Part shown: positions 1 to 12,373 of the stretch, piece after piece
How the letters are laid out: the number at the start of each line of letters is the position of its first letter
Numbering within the stretch: position 1 is the first letter of the stretch
Assembly: GCA_022925895.1 (NCBI GenBank)
Contig: JAKSYS010000058.1
Coordinates: 1-64,000, forward strand
From: Fragilaria crotonensis
Lineage: Eukaryota > Bacillariophyta > Fragilariophyceae > Fragilariales > Fragilariaceae
Direction: 5' to 3'
DNA: 64,000 bases
The notes under the pieces: model-generated
Told to the model about the DNA's origin: nothing
Seen by the model: only the letters and a program-made list of their open reading frames with translations
Databases searched by the model: none
Program-made: the position numbers and the translations under genes

Positions 1-33
1 ACTTACACACCCTTCGATCAGCCTATTGGAAGG

Positions 34-1564
34 ATGAAGAATGGGCATGCCATGCTAGGTATGCTGGCAACGGCAATCGTTGCCTTCCGTTGGCTATATC
101 CTGTCCGCTTGGAGTGACCTAAGCAGTGGTCCAAGTGTGGGACTCACCAGCCAAGCACATTTATTGGGCCACGGTCCGCCGCTTCCGGATGCTCTTCACG
201 ATGGGATTGCATCAACAGCTACTACGAATCATGTTGTACAAGCCGACATTCCCGTCTATTGGATTGAAAGCGACCAGGATGATTTTTATGAACGAGTTTA
301 TGGTGATCCAGAATCCCTCACACATTTGAGGCGCAATCTCACGGTCAAGCACTACTTTCCTCACGTCTGTGGGCTCTACCGATTCGATACGGACCGGTTG
401 CCGACCGTTTCCGTCATTGTCACCCTTCGTAATGAACAACCCAACATGGTCAGCTTGACTGTGCATTCGATTTTGGGTCGAACACCCCCGTCTCTTTTGA
501 AGGAGGTTATCATTATCGACGATTCCGATGAAAAAGTTCCAGACGAGTTAGCAAAACTGATGGAAGTGAGCAAAAGGTTATTGTGATTCCAACAACAGAA
601 CGAGAAGGGTGTGCTCGATCTAGGATTATCGGAGCTAAACTTGCCACTGGAACAGTCCTCATGTTTGTGGATTCGCACATCGAGATGTTATCGAGCACAT
701 GGTACGAACACTTGGTCCTTCCAATTGTGGAAAACCCGCACACAATCACCTCGCAACAATTATTCCTAGGAGACCTTCCGAACCACACCTACGACGACCC
801 AACAAGTCGAGGATCGCATTACGGCGTCACCAATGAAAAATTCCATTTCAGTTACGTTTCCTATCGCTTCGCCGGCACCAAACACCAGGAACGCTCCTCC
901 GGCGGCACTGCACGAAATGCCCTTTGCTCCTGGAGCACTTTGCCATTCGTCGTGATGAGTTTTGGCGTCTGGGCGCGTATGACATGGGCCTGTACGTTTG
1001 GGGCGCCGAGAACATGGAACCTCCTCAAAATTTGGCTCTGCGGAGGTCGGTTGGTGCAAGTGCCGTAGTGTGACGGGACATATGTACCGAACTCACGATT
1101 CACACAAGTGGACCAATGACAATTTTACTGAGATTGAAGACAAATTGGGCATCCGTGGTGATGAAGAAGGAGCGTTTCGGTTGCGCGGTTCAAAAGCGAA
1201 TGTCGGACTCATGCAACGCATATGGCTTCGCAATAACATTCGGGTAGCAAAACTTTGGCTTGGAAATTGGCGAAAGTATTACTATAAGGAAGTCTTTGGG
1301 TCAAAAGAGCTTTCCGGAGAATGGGCCAAGTTTGAGGATGAGGATCAGTTTATGTTGGAGCAGAAGGCAAAAAAGAAGGAAAATCGCTGTCGTGATATGG
1401 ATTGGTATGACAAGCATGTGTACATGAGAATACTGGGAATCCATATCCCTTGGTATGCTGCTAGAGAGCGGGAGCGCAACATGAGCAGGGCAATCAACGG
1501 TGATAAGGCCAACACAAGTAGAGCACTCAAGTTCGGCGGGAAGACCCGAAAAGTGAAACAATAG
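34..1564 (+). CDS. Polypeptide N-acetylgalactosaminyltransferase-like (GT27), frame-interrupted
   Basis: Enzymes of this family transfer GalNAc from UDP-GalNAc to Ser/Thr in the Golgi. A hydrophobic signal anchor (AMLGMLATAIVAFRWLY) lies at 34-110. It is followed by the GT-A start (PTVSVIVTLRNE, about 400-440), VIIIDDSD, VLMFVDSHIEM (DxH, about 660-690), RRDEFWRLGAYDMGLYVWGAEN (split over 945-1015; here DEFWRLGAYD and VWGAEN), then KIWLCGGRL and GHMYR, and a tail with NIRVAKLWLGNWRKYYY. The order matches GT27 exactly. There is no room for a ricin-lectin domain before the stop at 1564, so this is a lectin-less form. The motifs lie in different frames: shifts occur near 105, 567, 880, 940, 1018 and 1068. 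They are not introns, because no spare sequence sits at the junctions. Either a decayed gene or base-calling errors. It converges on the next gene, 182 bp away. Family call firm; functional state unsure. Confidence 0.8.
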
Positions 1565-1745
1565 CGCTCCCCAAACACGACAACGATGTCACAAGTGTGC
1601 AGTCAACCTGGCAGCAACTTGTTGATGTTCGCTTCACCGGCCAGCTTGACTGTCGCCGTCCACATAATGGTCTTACTCCGACGAGCCGGGCAGATCAAAT
1701 CACATTGCACACTTGTCTCTATGCTCAAACTTGCACCCACGACAT

Positions 1746-3095
1746 TCATGCAGCCGCAGAAGAAACCTTTGCTTTCTTAATTGCAGATGATTCTTCGGCT
1801 TCCGACGATGACTCTATAGCCAAATCTTCCTTGTTTGTTGATGTGGCTGTTAAAATTGATGGGACAGTTGCTTGCTGTTTGTTTTGTTGTTGTTGCTGCT
1901 TGGGACTTGAAAAATAGAAGCCGCTCATGCTGAGTGCTGCTGTACAAAAGTAATGTGGTGGGACAGGAAGGGGTGCTCCACATGAGAGACCAAAGGCAGC
2001 AGCTTTGCGACGCAACCAATTGGTCAGTTTGGTATCGGAAAATTCTTTAGCAACATTCTTGTTGTAGTTGCTATTGCTCATCATTTGGAAGTTGTTAATA
2101 TTGCGATGAATGAGTTCTGTCAGGTACAGAACAGTCGGCATGCATTCATAGTAGTACGTAATGCGCAATTCGCATCCACTTTCCCAAGTAAAGCGCCAAT
2201 TGACAGACATGCCCAAGCGCTGTGATATTGTCAATGAAAAAATAGGAGGAGCGGTCGGTATAGTAGGGAGTGGAAATGTGGGCAATATGAGTTGTCGACG
2301 AGCGGGATAGAGCAGGAGTGCCAAAGGTAGGAATAGCATCTGACAAATGGCCAGCAACACGACCGATGCGCCATAGATTGCGTAGCGAATACTTCTACCC
2401 AGAACCCATGCCAAAAAGTCAACATTGAGACTTCCAGATATTTGGTAGATTGCTGTAAAAGGAAAGTAGGCAGCAACTGCGGTTGAGAAACTTGGCAGGG
2501 CTGGATTGCGTTCCCACCATTCAATGTTGGAGGCAATTGGTAGCCGAAAAGCCATTCCGAACGATTTCGCAAATGTGAGCGATTTGTAAAATGACACCCC
2601 GAATCCTTTAAAGTTCCACTGATCCCGCAGTGTCGCGACGAGTGATGTGGGTGGTTGTTTGGGGATGAGGACGATGGTCCTGAGCCACAAGCGTTTACGC
2701 ATGGCAGGTTGATTCAAGGCCCAAATGTATTCCCATCCCAACGAATCGCGATTGGCAGATGTAACGATTTTCCAGTCACCTTCAAATTGAAAGCCTTCCG
2801 GGGCAGTTGTGGAGGGTGGAGGATCGCACTCTTCGCCGTCTGCATCCGACCATCTTGACTTGTGGCCTAACCAGGTCTTTCCATCATATTCTTCTGATTC
2901 GACAATCTGCACAACGTTCTGAGGCTGAGGCTTTATCTGGTGTGGTAAAGAAACTTTGCTTCTCGACTTTACCAGGGATGGTGACAACGAAGAATCCGCC
3001 ACTTTTGAATCAGAGGGGTGCACAAGCGAAAGAAGAACTAGGAAATAAAAGAGTATTGTGTACTCGCGACCACGTCTGAGTACTGCTCGTATCAT
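1746..3095 (-). CDS. Secreted/membrane protein with DysF-like motif
   Basis: The 449-residue uninterrupted reading frame starts with a hydrophobic leader (YTILFYFLVLLSLVHPSDS), suggesting entry into the secretory system. Residues about 110-145 contain WKIV...GWEYIWAL followed by RKRLWLRTIVLI. This Trp-Glu-Tyr / Arg-rich-Trp-x-Arg pattern is that of the DysF (dysferlin/Pex24-type peroxin) motif. A strongly hydrophobic stretch at about 238-270 (ASVVLLAICQMLFLPLALLL) is a probable membrane segment. The C-terminus is low in complexity, with a Gln run and an acidic Ser-rich tail. DysF proteins act in membrane remodelling and peroxisome or ER membranes; whether that applies here is inference. Start chosen because the leader follows it directly. 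Could also be an unrelated family that mimics the motif. Confidence 0.6.
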   Translation of the reverse strand: MIRAVLRRGREYTILFYFLVLLSLVHPSDSKVADSSLSPSLVKSRSKVSLPHQIKPQPQNVVQIVESEEYDGKTWLGHKSRWSDADGEECDPPPSTTAPEGFQFEGDWKIVTSANRDSLGWEYIWALNQPAMRKRLWLRTIVLIPKQPPTSLVATLRDQWNFKGFGVSFYKSLTFAKSFGMAFRLPIASNIEWWERNPALPSFSTAVAAYFPFTAIYQISGSLNVDFLAWVLGRSIRYAIYGASVVLLAICQMLFLPLALLLYPARRQLILPTFPLPTIPTAPPIFSLTISQRLGMSVNWRFTWESGCELRITYYYECMPTVLYLTELIHRNINNFQMMSNSNYNKNVAKEFSDTKLTNWLRRKAAAFGLSCGAPLPVPPHYFCTAALSMSGFYFSSPKQQQQQNKQQATVPSILTATSTNKEDLAIESSSEAEESSAIKKAKVSSAAA

Positions 3096-3795
3096 ATCCT
3101 TTTCAGTGCCTTAGTCTGACGTTCGGCGAGGTAGATACACTCACTTGAACCAGGAAAAGTATGCTCGGCGTTCGAGTACAAGTGCAAGTATTCGGTAGCT
3201 AGAGTAGTAAACACACCCTCCTATACAAGGACACGGAGTACAATACGTGTCCTGGGATTCTGCAAGCCAACCTAGGGAATGATCGACAACGCGTTTCTGA
3301 TACAGACCAGTACAACAACAACAACAAGTACCTGCTATCGTTACCAGGTAGGACAGCACTCGAATGTCAAGAGTGTCAGAAGGGGACCTTCTCCGGATCT
3401 GATTCTGGATTGTACTGGATTTACCAAGACAACGATTGATTGCTCGATCTGCGTTGATGACGTGCAGTGCAATGTAGATACTACGGTAGATACACGTGCT
3501 TTGTGGGACTATCAACGTGGGGTTTGTCACACACAAAAAAGGAACAGCGTACTCTTTTTTTCGTAAATTGAAGGTTAAAGTCCCTCATTTGATCCTCTAT
3601 TTTTTTATCATTTGAAATAAGTTAGGTGACGTCACAGATAATCTCGTAAAAACGTAAAAGGAGTAGATCTATGATATGCATATTTCAAAAGTAGGGACTA
3701 CAGTACTCCGAGCTCCGAGTACCGAGTAGTCTATGATAATTCACTATGCATACACGTACAAGAATTATTCGGATATGAAATTTAAGACCGACTAT
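3096..3795. other. Intergenic, no gene seen
   Basis: This is the upstream side of the DysF-like gene. Reading frames here are short and without recognisable motifs. The right part contains an imperfect palindrome at 3703-3722 built from GTACTCCGAG units, a motif type that recurs between genes elsewhere in the window. Confidence 0.5.
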
Positions 3796-4069
3796 GTATG
3801 AAGTATGAAGTATGAATGATGATGTGATGATGTGATGATGTGATGATGTGTGATGTGTGATGTGTGATGTGTGATGTGTGATGTGTGATATGTGATGTGT
3901 GATGTGTGATGTGTGATGTGTGATGTGTGATGGGTGATGTGTGATGGGTGATGGGTGATGTGTGATGTGTGAAGTGTGATGGGTGATTGTTGACTTTTGA
4001 TTGTTGATTGTTGATTGGGTCATTGTTGATTGGGTCATTGTTGATTGTTGATTGGGTCATTGGTGATTG
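3796..4069. repeat. TGTGATG-type microsatellite array
   Basis: Long run of short units. GTATGAA at the left passes into GATGATGT, then many copies of TGTGATG with some GGGTGATG variants, and finally TTGATTG/GGGTCATTG units at the right. The gradual change of unit suggests growth by slippage. Open frames across it (His-Thr-Ser-rich on the minus strand) are products of the repeat and not genes. Confidence 0.9.
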
Positions 4070-4270
4070 CATATCGCATCCGATGTTTGGGTTGTTCCTA
4101 AACGATAACCCATGCTTGGCATGATTTGCAAGCGCAAGTATTTGAGCTCAAAACCTTTTTTTTCATGACTCTTCACTGCTGGCAACGCCGCACACCACCA
4201 GTCTCCATTCTCACCAACCATTTTGTTTCGCAAATTTCACAGATTAATTACACACGTGAAAGTTCCATAA

Positions 4271-4967
4271 GAGCATGTCTTATTGTGGAGGGTGTATAAG
4301 TAAAATTTCAAACCCTGGGTATAAAATTTAGACCCTCGCAAAAAAGGAAAATACACAATTCTTATTGTAGAGGAGGATGTCGAGTACCCCTGACATCACC
4401 ACAACATAAATGCAGTGTGTCATCAACATCTTCATCAATCAAACTCTCCTTTCCCTGATGAAACAATCATCATTCACAGTGGATGATAATGGCAGTGATA
4501 ATGATGGTACTAACTACAGGTATGCATGGGGTTGATTGGGATGATGACTCTGAAATGATGGCTGCCGCTTTGTTGGTAGTGGTGAACAACAACATAGCAG
4601 CTGTGTCTTGAAGAGAAGTTTCAAGCAGAGTCGACTTGGTGGTTGTGCATTCCTTTTGTAATTTAAATCACTCTGAATAACCTTGTGACAAGAAGGATGA
4701 AGAATCTGCTATAACAATGATGGTATGAGAATTCAAGTAGAAACTGTTAATTTTCCACTTCAGCAATGATACGGTTCCATACCACCCCAAGGGGTGTAAA
4801 TATTTATACCTTGGTATAAACTCACGAAATTTATACCTACTACTAGTAGGTATAAAAATAGTCTAAAATTTGACACCCCAAATCCTTGTACTGCCCCCCT
4901 CATAAGAATTGCGTTTGGAATATTTCCAAACACGATTGACTTATACCCATGCTGATAAGACATGCTC
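4271..4967. mobile_element. MITE of PIF/Harbinger type
   Basis: The two ends are inverted copies: GAGCATGTCTTAT at 4271-4283 and its complement ending at 4967. Similarity continues inward (GGGTATAAGT-like) to about 30 bp. The element is flanked on both sides by TAA (4268-4270 and 4968-4970), the 3-bp target duplication typical of PIF/Harbinger elements. The interior of about 700 bp has no transposase frame, so it is non-autonomous. A decayed Harbinger-like transposase piece exists near 51 kb in this window, but no sequence link between the two was established. Confidence 0.75.
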
Positions 4968-4970
4968 TAA

Positions 4971-7164
4971 GAGTATTGTGTTGAAAAGAATTCTGTGATG
5001 GTAAATGAGTGTGTGCATCAATAAAAGCCATGCACTACAAGCAAGTAGAAATAAAAAATGTGGGAAGGAATTGGATCCGAATTGCAATTTGCCCACAAAG
5101 CAAGGACAAGGGATCCATAAGAGGGTCCTGTGGCACCCCTATTACTAGTAGCGCAATTTTTAATTACATGCATTGTTACTGGTTGTGAACAAGGTTACAA
5201 TGATGGCTTTCGAAGAAAGTGCTAACAGCACGCACCACGAGCAGGATGTGTAATGAACCAACATCAAGAGCCACTCAACAGTTGTGTAGTATGCTATTCA
5301 AAAATGTTACAAAGAGGAGCAAGGCATTAATGCTTTCAATTAATGAGGAGTGCTAGAGTCAACAGGTGGATGAGGCACATGATTTGTTCTTGTGCACAAC
5401 AGGGAGTTGGAACAGTAAACATAACAAATAATTCATTCCAGCAACTACTAGCTAGTCAAATATGTCGGTGCATATTTCTGCATCTCCGTGTCTCTGCGCA
5501 ACTGCGAATAGTGTGCACTTCTCTTATTACGTTAGCTTAAGGCCAATGTGGCTGGTGTTCCATTGGCTCACAACATCTACTTAGCCTAAAGCTACAATTA
5601 CCTCTATAACATACTTGATGGTCTAAGATTGTTAAGGGTGATGAGGTAGCTACAGTTACTGCTTTGTCCAACAACTCAAGACAGCACAACACAACAGACA
5701 ACTGGAAATTACATTGGTATCCATCTTGTTTTCTGCATTCATTTCCTTGAATTGGGACGGTCCCGCACTAACTCGTCAACTCCAAAGCAAAAGAATGCAT
5801 GCGGAACAAACTGTCAGCATACTAGGGAGCAGGGTTTCATAAAATACAAAGTAAGCAGTGCTCATTTGTGTTCTCCCAGCACAGAAAGGTATTCATTTTC
5901 AAATTTCTTTTGCTTATGGACTGTTGTTGAATAATTGCGCTTGTTGCCGACCACTTCTTCTTGTTCTCATGGACCCCTTAATCAGCTGGAGGCTCAATGC
6001 TATCTTGGACAAGAAGTGTTTGAAATGTGGAGACACCATGGCAGCATTGCCAAGCAAGGTATACAAATCATGGGAGCAAGCACATAGTCATCACAATGAG
6101 GTGGAGGAGTCTTTGCTGCTAAATGAATTATGTGACTGATCATGTTTGACAGCAGCAGCAAGAGAAAGAATGAACAAACACATTGGCTTGTCCATAATAC
6201 TGCTGGCAAGAATGGTGCAAAAGAATTGGATCTCTGCACCAGTATCAAACTTCTTCATGTTGCCACTTCTTCTTGACCTTCCAATTGGGTGACACATGGA
6301 GATTTAAGGGCCAAGCAGACAAAGATGCTTCCCCCTTGAATGTGACTCTAGCTCATCAAATGAAAGGCTTCAACAGAGCAGCAGGATGTTTTGGGTGATT
6401 CAAAAGCAGAAAGGAAGTCTGGTGCAGCTATCATTGGAACAGAACAAAGCATACCTGTGTCCACTAATGGGAGAATTTAATCATACAAGGCAAAATGAAC
6501 ATTGCTGGCAATGTGATAGTTACAAGACTCTTTCAACTCCAGCAGTCAGAAGGATTATTCACTCACAGCGGGAATAACACAAGTGCTAAAATTAAGATAC
6601 TGGTGTAGAGTCTGAAGGTTTAGAGGTCAGAGTGCTATAACTGTGTACATAAATGTATTCATGTTCAAATTTTGATAGTGACAGGGAGGGCCGGCGGCAA
6701 CATGTGCATGTGCGTTGCCAAAAAATGTCAGATTTTTTACTCCCATCTGATATGGCTTCCACCTGGAGCTAAGTTTTCTACGCCTGTCGTAAACGTATTT
6801 TGTCGTATGATGACGTAAATATGGTGACGGCTTAAACAGTAGTATGTAAGTAAGAGTTGTTTTGGTTTGTGTCGCGTACAACTCCGAGTATGTGGAAGGG
6901 CCTGAAGCCTGAACCCATGACGGCATCAGCGATAACCCGCTTACGATCTCCACAGTTTTTATTTTTTTTATTAGCCCCATTTACAAAAGAACGCATGCCG
7001 TGCAATGACGTACGAGAAAACCAAAACGACACTTACCCGCGCTGGAAGGTCCGGCAATACACGCTTAGTCGTGAATCAAGGTCGAATACACGCTGGCCGG
7101 AGGCGAAAATCATTTCCGTTCCGTGTCTGGCTGGTGCTAAACTGGATATGCCAGCGTCATCTTC
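4971..7164. other. Gene-poor intergenic stretch
   Basis: About 2.2 kb with only short frames (largest about 117 codons) and no recognisable protein motif, no tRNA-like fold and no clear terminal repeats. Composition is AT-leaning. It is probably old repeat DNA, but I cannot assign a family. Confidence 0.4.
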
Positions 7165-7433
7165 GTTTTGCTGACGCTTGCTGACGAAAAGACAGATCTG
7201 CTGACATACGCTGACAAAAAACGAATCTGCTGACATCTGCTGACGAAAAACGAATCTGCTGACATTTTCTGACATATGTTGACGAAAACGAGTTTTTCCC
7301 AGTACAAAAGCTACGCTGATGCTGACATCTTCTGACGTTTGCTGACGAGAATCAAGTTGCTGACATTTTCTGACGAAAAGCAAATCTGCTGACATTTGCT
7401 GACGAAAAGAAATCTGCTGACATTTGCTGAACC
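7165..7433. repeat. CTGCTGAC minisatellite
   Basis: Degenerate tandem repeat with a unit of roughly 24-34 bp of the form TCTGCTGACAT-n-TGCTGACGAAAA. About eight units are visible, interrupted near 7290-7315. Frames across it on the minus strand are repeat artefacts. Confidence 0.8.
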
Positions 7434-8279
7434 TGCCAGCTCGAATGAAATGACACAGATCCTAACAAGCACTCATCACGCCGGCCGGACATTGGCTGGC
7501 GCGCCCATCCTTAAGGTACATCTATTTAATCGCGAAACGTGCTTGGGCCGGACCTTGCTGGGAAGGCATTCAACTACATACAACGCACGAGTACGATGCG
7601 AACTGAGGTGCATAATGTTAATAATCTATGCGTCGTTGTAAACTTCAAATATCTTGCTTGCGTGTCTCGACAATTCTCGGACACTGAAGCCCGTGAATTT
7701 TAAACAAGCGGAGTAATTAAGCTCCGTTCGGTCATTTACGCACACCGATTTCGACGACCAATGGGATGCCTCGGAACACTGCGACATAAACCAAAAGGAA
7801 TGGTTTGTTTCCAAGCGCCGCTTGTCCAATGACCAGACATCTATGAGGGAGTACATTAGTACGTATCAGTCCCACTTTAGAGTACTTATCATCGTTCGGC
7901 TGGCACTGTGTTTCCGTGACGTTCAGTTCGTATTTTCTTCGGTACTCCGTATGCATACATGTCAAACAAATGGCAAACCATTACCACATTCCACCTAATA
8001 CTTGTCGTTATAACCCTTCAACCATAATTCTTTTCTATCATACTACATTCTCTACACCTTATTTTATTTAACCCCCTCCGGCGACTAATCGACACTAAGA
8101 CAAATGAACTCCGATCTCTGATGAGCGAATTTGTTTTGCATGTCCTTCCAACGTTCAAACATGATTAAATGACGAAACTGGAGACAAGAAAAAGGCAACT
8201 GCGACAAATGTCACATTGAAGTTTGTGCTTTTAGGAGCACGTGCACATCGGCCTCTCGTAGTTTTTTCGCTCTCAGAAA

Positions 8280-9599
8280 ATGTTCGGATGGATTTTCCAT
8301 AAACTCGACGCCGAACTCCGCACCATGAATGAACAAAATGACATGACCAGAAAAAGCGTAGAAGAGATGCTTCTGCTGTGGAGGCTGCAGCAGCAACAAC
8401 AGCAGCGTTTGCCCCTGCTGTCAACTCCTTTGGCCCATCAGGAGTTGTATCCCAGACGACAGCAAAATCTAGAATCGCACCATTTGCGAAACCTCAACGC
8501 ATCTGCATCACTGAGCCTTGCCGCAGCGCTCAATCCGGGTTGGATGTCACATGGATTAGCGCTCACGCCGACCCGCCCACAGCTTGGATCATCGATGACG
8601 TTAACAGAATCACTTCTTCGTAATTTCCCTCAGTCGATATCAAATCTTCAGCAGCAACAACAACAACTGCAGCTGCAACGACAGCAACAGCAACAGCAAC
8701 AACTTGCGATGCAGCTGATCAGTAGGTCTGGTCTGCAGCTTAGACAACCCGCTGTTGAGAGTTTGTCCTCCCTCCCAACTTTGCCTGATTCGCAGCTGCC
8801 GACAAGCCTCTCCACAACAACAACGGTCGGTTCTGGGGCGGTTACCAGTGGCGAGATGAGCAATCGAGATCCCGTTCACGCGTTTGCATCCCGTCTTCAT
8901 GAGATTCTGAGTAACCCAGAGTATAGTGCCTACATATCATGGCTACCTCACGGTCGCGCTTGGAAAATATTGGACAAGACGGGGTTCGAAAGGAACGTTA
9001 TTCCAAATCATTTTCGACACGCACGGTATGCAAGTTTCATGAGACAGGTGAGTTTGTCCTATTCCAATTAAAACGGTCGAGGAGAGGAGTGCAGACAAGC
9101 CCGGTTTCTACTTTCGCTTCCAGAGATGTGTCTACGTTCCAACGACCGAATTTCCTGCAATTTGATTAGCATAACAATCACTAACCCCGTCACTTCGCTG
9201 ATGCTCTCAGGTCAATGGGTGGGGATTCAAACGAATCACTGAAGGTCCAGATCACAATGCTTACTTTCATGAGGTAATTCATCTGCTTCGTACTATATTG
9301 TGATTTGCATCCATCTATGTGACCCTATTTGTCTGCGAGAATGAAATCTACGCTTTATCTCACGAGCATCCAATCCTTAGTACTTCCTCAGGGATCACCC
9401 TCAACTATGTTGGAAAATTCAGCGAATGCCCCATTCACAGTCAATGGCGTCCCAAGCTAGAAGGAAGCCATCATCACGATCTACGACGGAATCAGCACCT
9501 TTGTTAGCCTCGTCGGCGAAACGTACAACATCGTCTTCGCCATTGTCACCCTCCAAGGAGAGTGATCCGGGCAAGGAGCATGAAGGCGCTGGAGTATGA
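8280..9599 (+). CDS. Heat-shock-factor-type transcription factor, three exons
   Basis: Exons 8280-9047, 9211-9273 and 9381-9599 join in phase 0 at GT-AG introns and give a 349-residue protein. The HSF DNA-binding domain starts near residue 199 (VHAFASRLHEIL), passes WLPHGRAWKI and IPNHFRHARYASFMRQ, continues in exon 2 as VNGWGFKRI...AYFHE and in exon 3 as YFLRDHPQLCWKIQRM. The order and spacing match the HSF winged helix. Unusually, the domain is C-terminal: about 200 residues with Gln runs (residues about 38-43 and 120-145) precede it, and only a short Ser-rich tail follows, so no heptad-repeat oligomerisation region is visible. HSFs are a large family in diatoms. Acts in the nucleus. Target genes cannot be inferred. 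Confidence 0.9.
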
Positions 9600-12373
9600 G
9601 ATTGCTTCATTAACGTGCTTCGGCTCGGTGTTTTTGTTTCACGTGTTTTAGGTTTTAGTTAGTCTCTCATCCTGCCGAGATTGACGTGATAAAACAGCGG
9701 TGGGGAAGCCGTCATGTTTGTTGGGTCGGGTTCGGAATGTGAATGCCCATCCGAATCTGGGGTCGAGAAGAATCTCCACGATGGAGATTCTTTACAGCGA
9801 TCAGGGTCATTCCGATAAATGCCAAGTCGTACGTCTCGCTTCTTACGACACGTTAGGGTGGCTAAATAAAATGGGCTCGGAAGAGTGGTATGCTGTTCGT
9901 GGTCGCTTACGCAGAATAGATACTTGGATGTACAGTATAGACAACCGAAACAAACCACGACGACAAATTCTGTTCCGTCAATTACAGATCTTACTTAATA
10001 ATTTTCAAATCGTGTGGACACAAATAGCTGACAACGAGTTCCTTTGGTTCCTTACGATCAGTCCAATTAGACGCGCCGGCCCGCTTCGCGACGAAAGCAT
10101 CAACTCGTACAGCACAAGTATCTCTGGCTCGTGAGAAACAAAAATAAATGGAGCACAAATCAGTTGGGCCTTGCGAATCTGATACTGTTGGAAGGGAATG
10201 ATCAGAAAGTTTTGCGCTGGCCCTAAAATAAGGCTTACTGCTACTCCGTCACCTCCTCCAATTACTAGATAGCTCTATGATACTCAGAGTATTCGCTAGA
10301 GTACCAAGTATAAACCAATTCAGCTACATTAACAATGAACATTGCACTTTGTTTCAGTGCATTGTTTTTGGCAAAAATGTGACCTTTCTTATACTTCTTC
10401 ATGATGTTTATGCATTTTCACTTGTAATCAGTGATGGTCATTTCCATTTTTTAAATTGAACCAGGTACTGCATTTTGAAGGAGTTACTGGATAATCTTAC
10501 TACATTCATCTGAATGATCCCAAGAAATGTATCAATTGCTGGTTGCAAGATACTACTCAACAGCATTTCAATGAGGCAGTTGTGCTGTCACCATCTCCAT
10601 ACTTCTCTGCATACAATTATCATAGAAACTTCTTATCCATTTCTACTGCATAGGCAGGTGCTCTGGGGTGTCATCAATCATTGTAAGCAACTTCTTGCAC
10701 ATGCAATCATGTTGTACCTTGGTGATGCACTCACTCCTTTCCCTGTAAGATTTCCTCACTTCAGCAGTCATCAATTTTTTGGATCCTTGTCTCCACTGCC
10801 ACAAGTTCTTTGTGATTTGACCTTCTTTTGCATGTACTTTTGCTTTCCCCACCAACCCTGCACCAACTGACACAGCATTGCGAGATTGTACCAAGGAACC
10901 AAATTAGATATTCCAATCCTGTTGCTTATGCACTTGCTAGCTGACTGCCTTGCTTCTTCTTGGTGATGCTCCAGCTTTGTGATGTTTGCTCTTGCCCTAA
11001 GCCAGCACAATCCTCCTCACAACAATGTCCTTGTGCTTAATGTTCTCCATCTGCCACTTCTTCTGTCTGCCATTTATAAGCAAGCTCCGAATACAAGTTC
11101 ATCTATACAACATTGTCCGATGTCATGAATGAATGTTGTTTGGTGACTCCTCCTTTCTTTATGTAATTGGATCTTTGTGTGTCTAACAGCAAAATCACCA
11201 ATCTTATTACGATCAGCAGCTGTACCAACGATTGTATTGAATTGCCTCCAGTCTCTTCATGCCCCCATGCTGATCATGGTGACATTTCATGAAGTGAGTA
11301 CTGTAGTACTGTTCTTGAGACTTAATTCTATGCCTTGAAACTGATGCTTCATTCAGGCAAAATGGTGTGCCGCCTGCTTACAAGAAGAAAGCAGGGCTTT
11401 TCATGATGAAATTGAAAATTCTTTTGATATAGTTTCTGCACTATGTTGTCTGGCGCAGCTTTATGGATCCTCATTTGAGCCAGATGAAGAATGATATTCA
11501 CAAGGATTGAGTGGGTGCTGGTGTGGTAGCTATCCTCAGCAAGTTTATCCCTTTCTCTCAAAATGGATACCACAATTCAGTTTTGACATTACGACCATAT
11601 GTTCCAATGTAGTTGTCAACACTAGCTAGATGACTTGAATACAACAAATGCCAGCAAAAAGATGGGTTGATGGTTGAGAAACAGAAGGCACCATCCTGTT
11701 GATTTGTTTCCCAATGCCTGCATTCACAAGCAATTGATGCCTAGAACTGAGCTGACAAAATTGATTTTTGATTTACCAATCTGGTATTCAAAGAGCTGAA
11801 GGATCAGCCAGCTTATCATGTTCCATCATCACAGAAAAGTGCTCAAACAGCTCATTGAGAACAAGTGCTAACATTGATGCTGAGTCTGCAAGTGCTGGTG
11901 ACTGCTTGCCTTGCAACAAAGTTCAGGACGAGGTGCACTATGGTTCCTGGTGCTGCTTTTTGAAGTCTGCCGTCAGTGTGGAGTGTACAACAACATTGCA
12001 AATATGACACCAAAAAAGGTATTGTTTCCCACGCACCAAGAGTCCAGCCACCTGCCACAGCGGATATCAATTGTTACATTACCAAGGAGCAAACCTTTGA
12101 ATTGGACGATTTTCTCGTATTCACTGTGATTAGCCTGGCACGCCAAAGGCGAGTATTGCACTGTGTACGTACTCGTACTCAAGTAAAGGCGTATGTAGAA
12201 TGTAGACAAATGCAGTACTACTTCGTGACATAGCGGTTAATTTGACGTTAATTGCTTGATCTTTTCCCACAACGATGGAACATACGGTAGACTCGATGTC
12301 TGTGTCAACGAACATCATTACATCTTACATCCCGTTCTCATTGTTGTGATATCAACGTCGATTCTATAGTAAA
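9600..12373. other. Gene-poor stretch, probable old repeat
   Basis: Nearly 2.8 kb without a supported gene. Between about 10.5 and 11.6 kb the minus strand has several adjacent short frames in different phases (for example around KLMTAEVRKSYRERSE), which looks like a decayed coding sequence, perhaps from a mobile element. I see no catalytic motif, terminal repeats or target duplication, so no family is assigned. Confidence 0.35.

Noticed and set aside
3685-4072. His/Thr/Ser-rich minus-strand frames of about 100 codons
   Set aside because: Translation of the TGTGATG microsatellite; no independent coding signal.
7165-7433. Evenly spaced repeats considered as a CRISPR array
   Set aside because: The repeats are degenerate and contiguous without unique spacers, and the DNA is nuclear eukaryotic.
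9700-10134. 144-codon plus-strand frame
   Set aside because: No motif, no plausible neighbours or introns, and ordinary length for chance in this composition.
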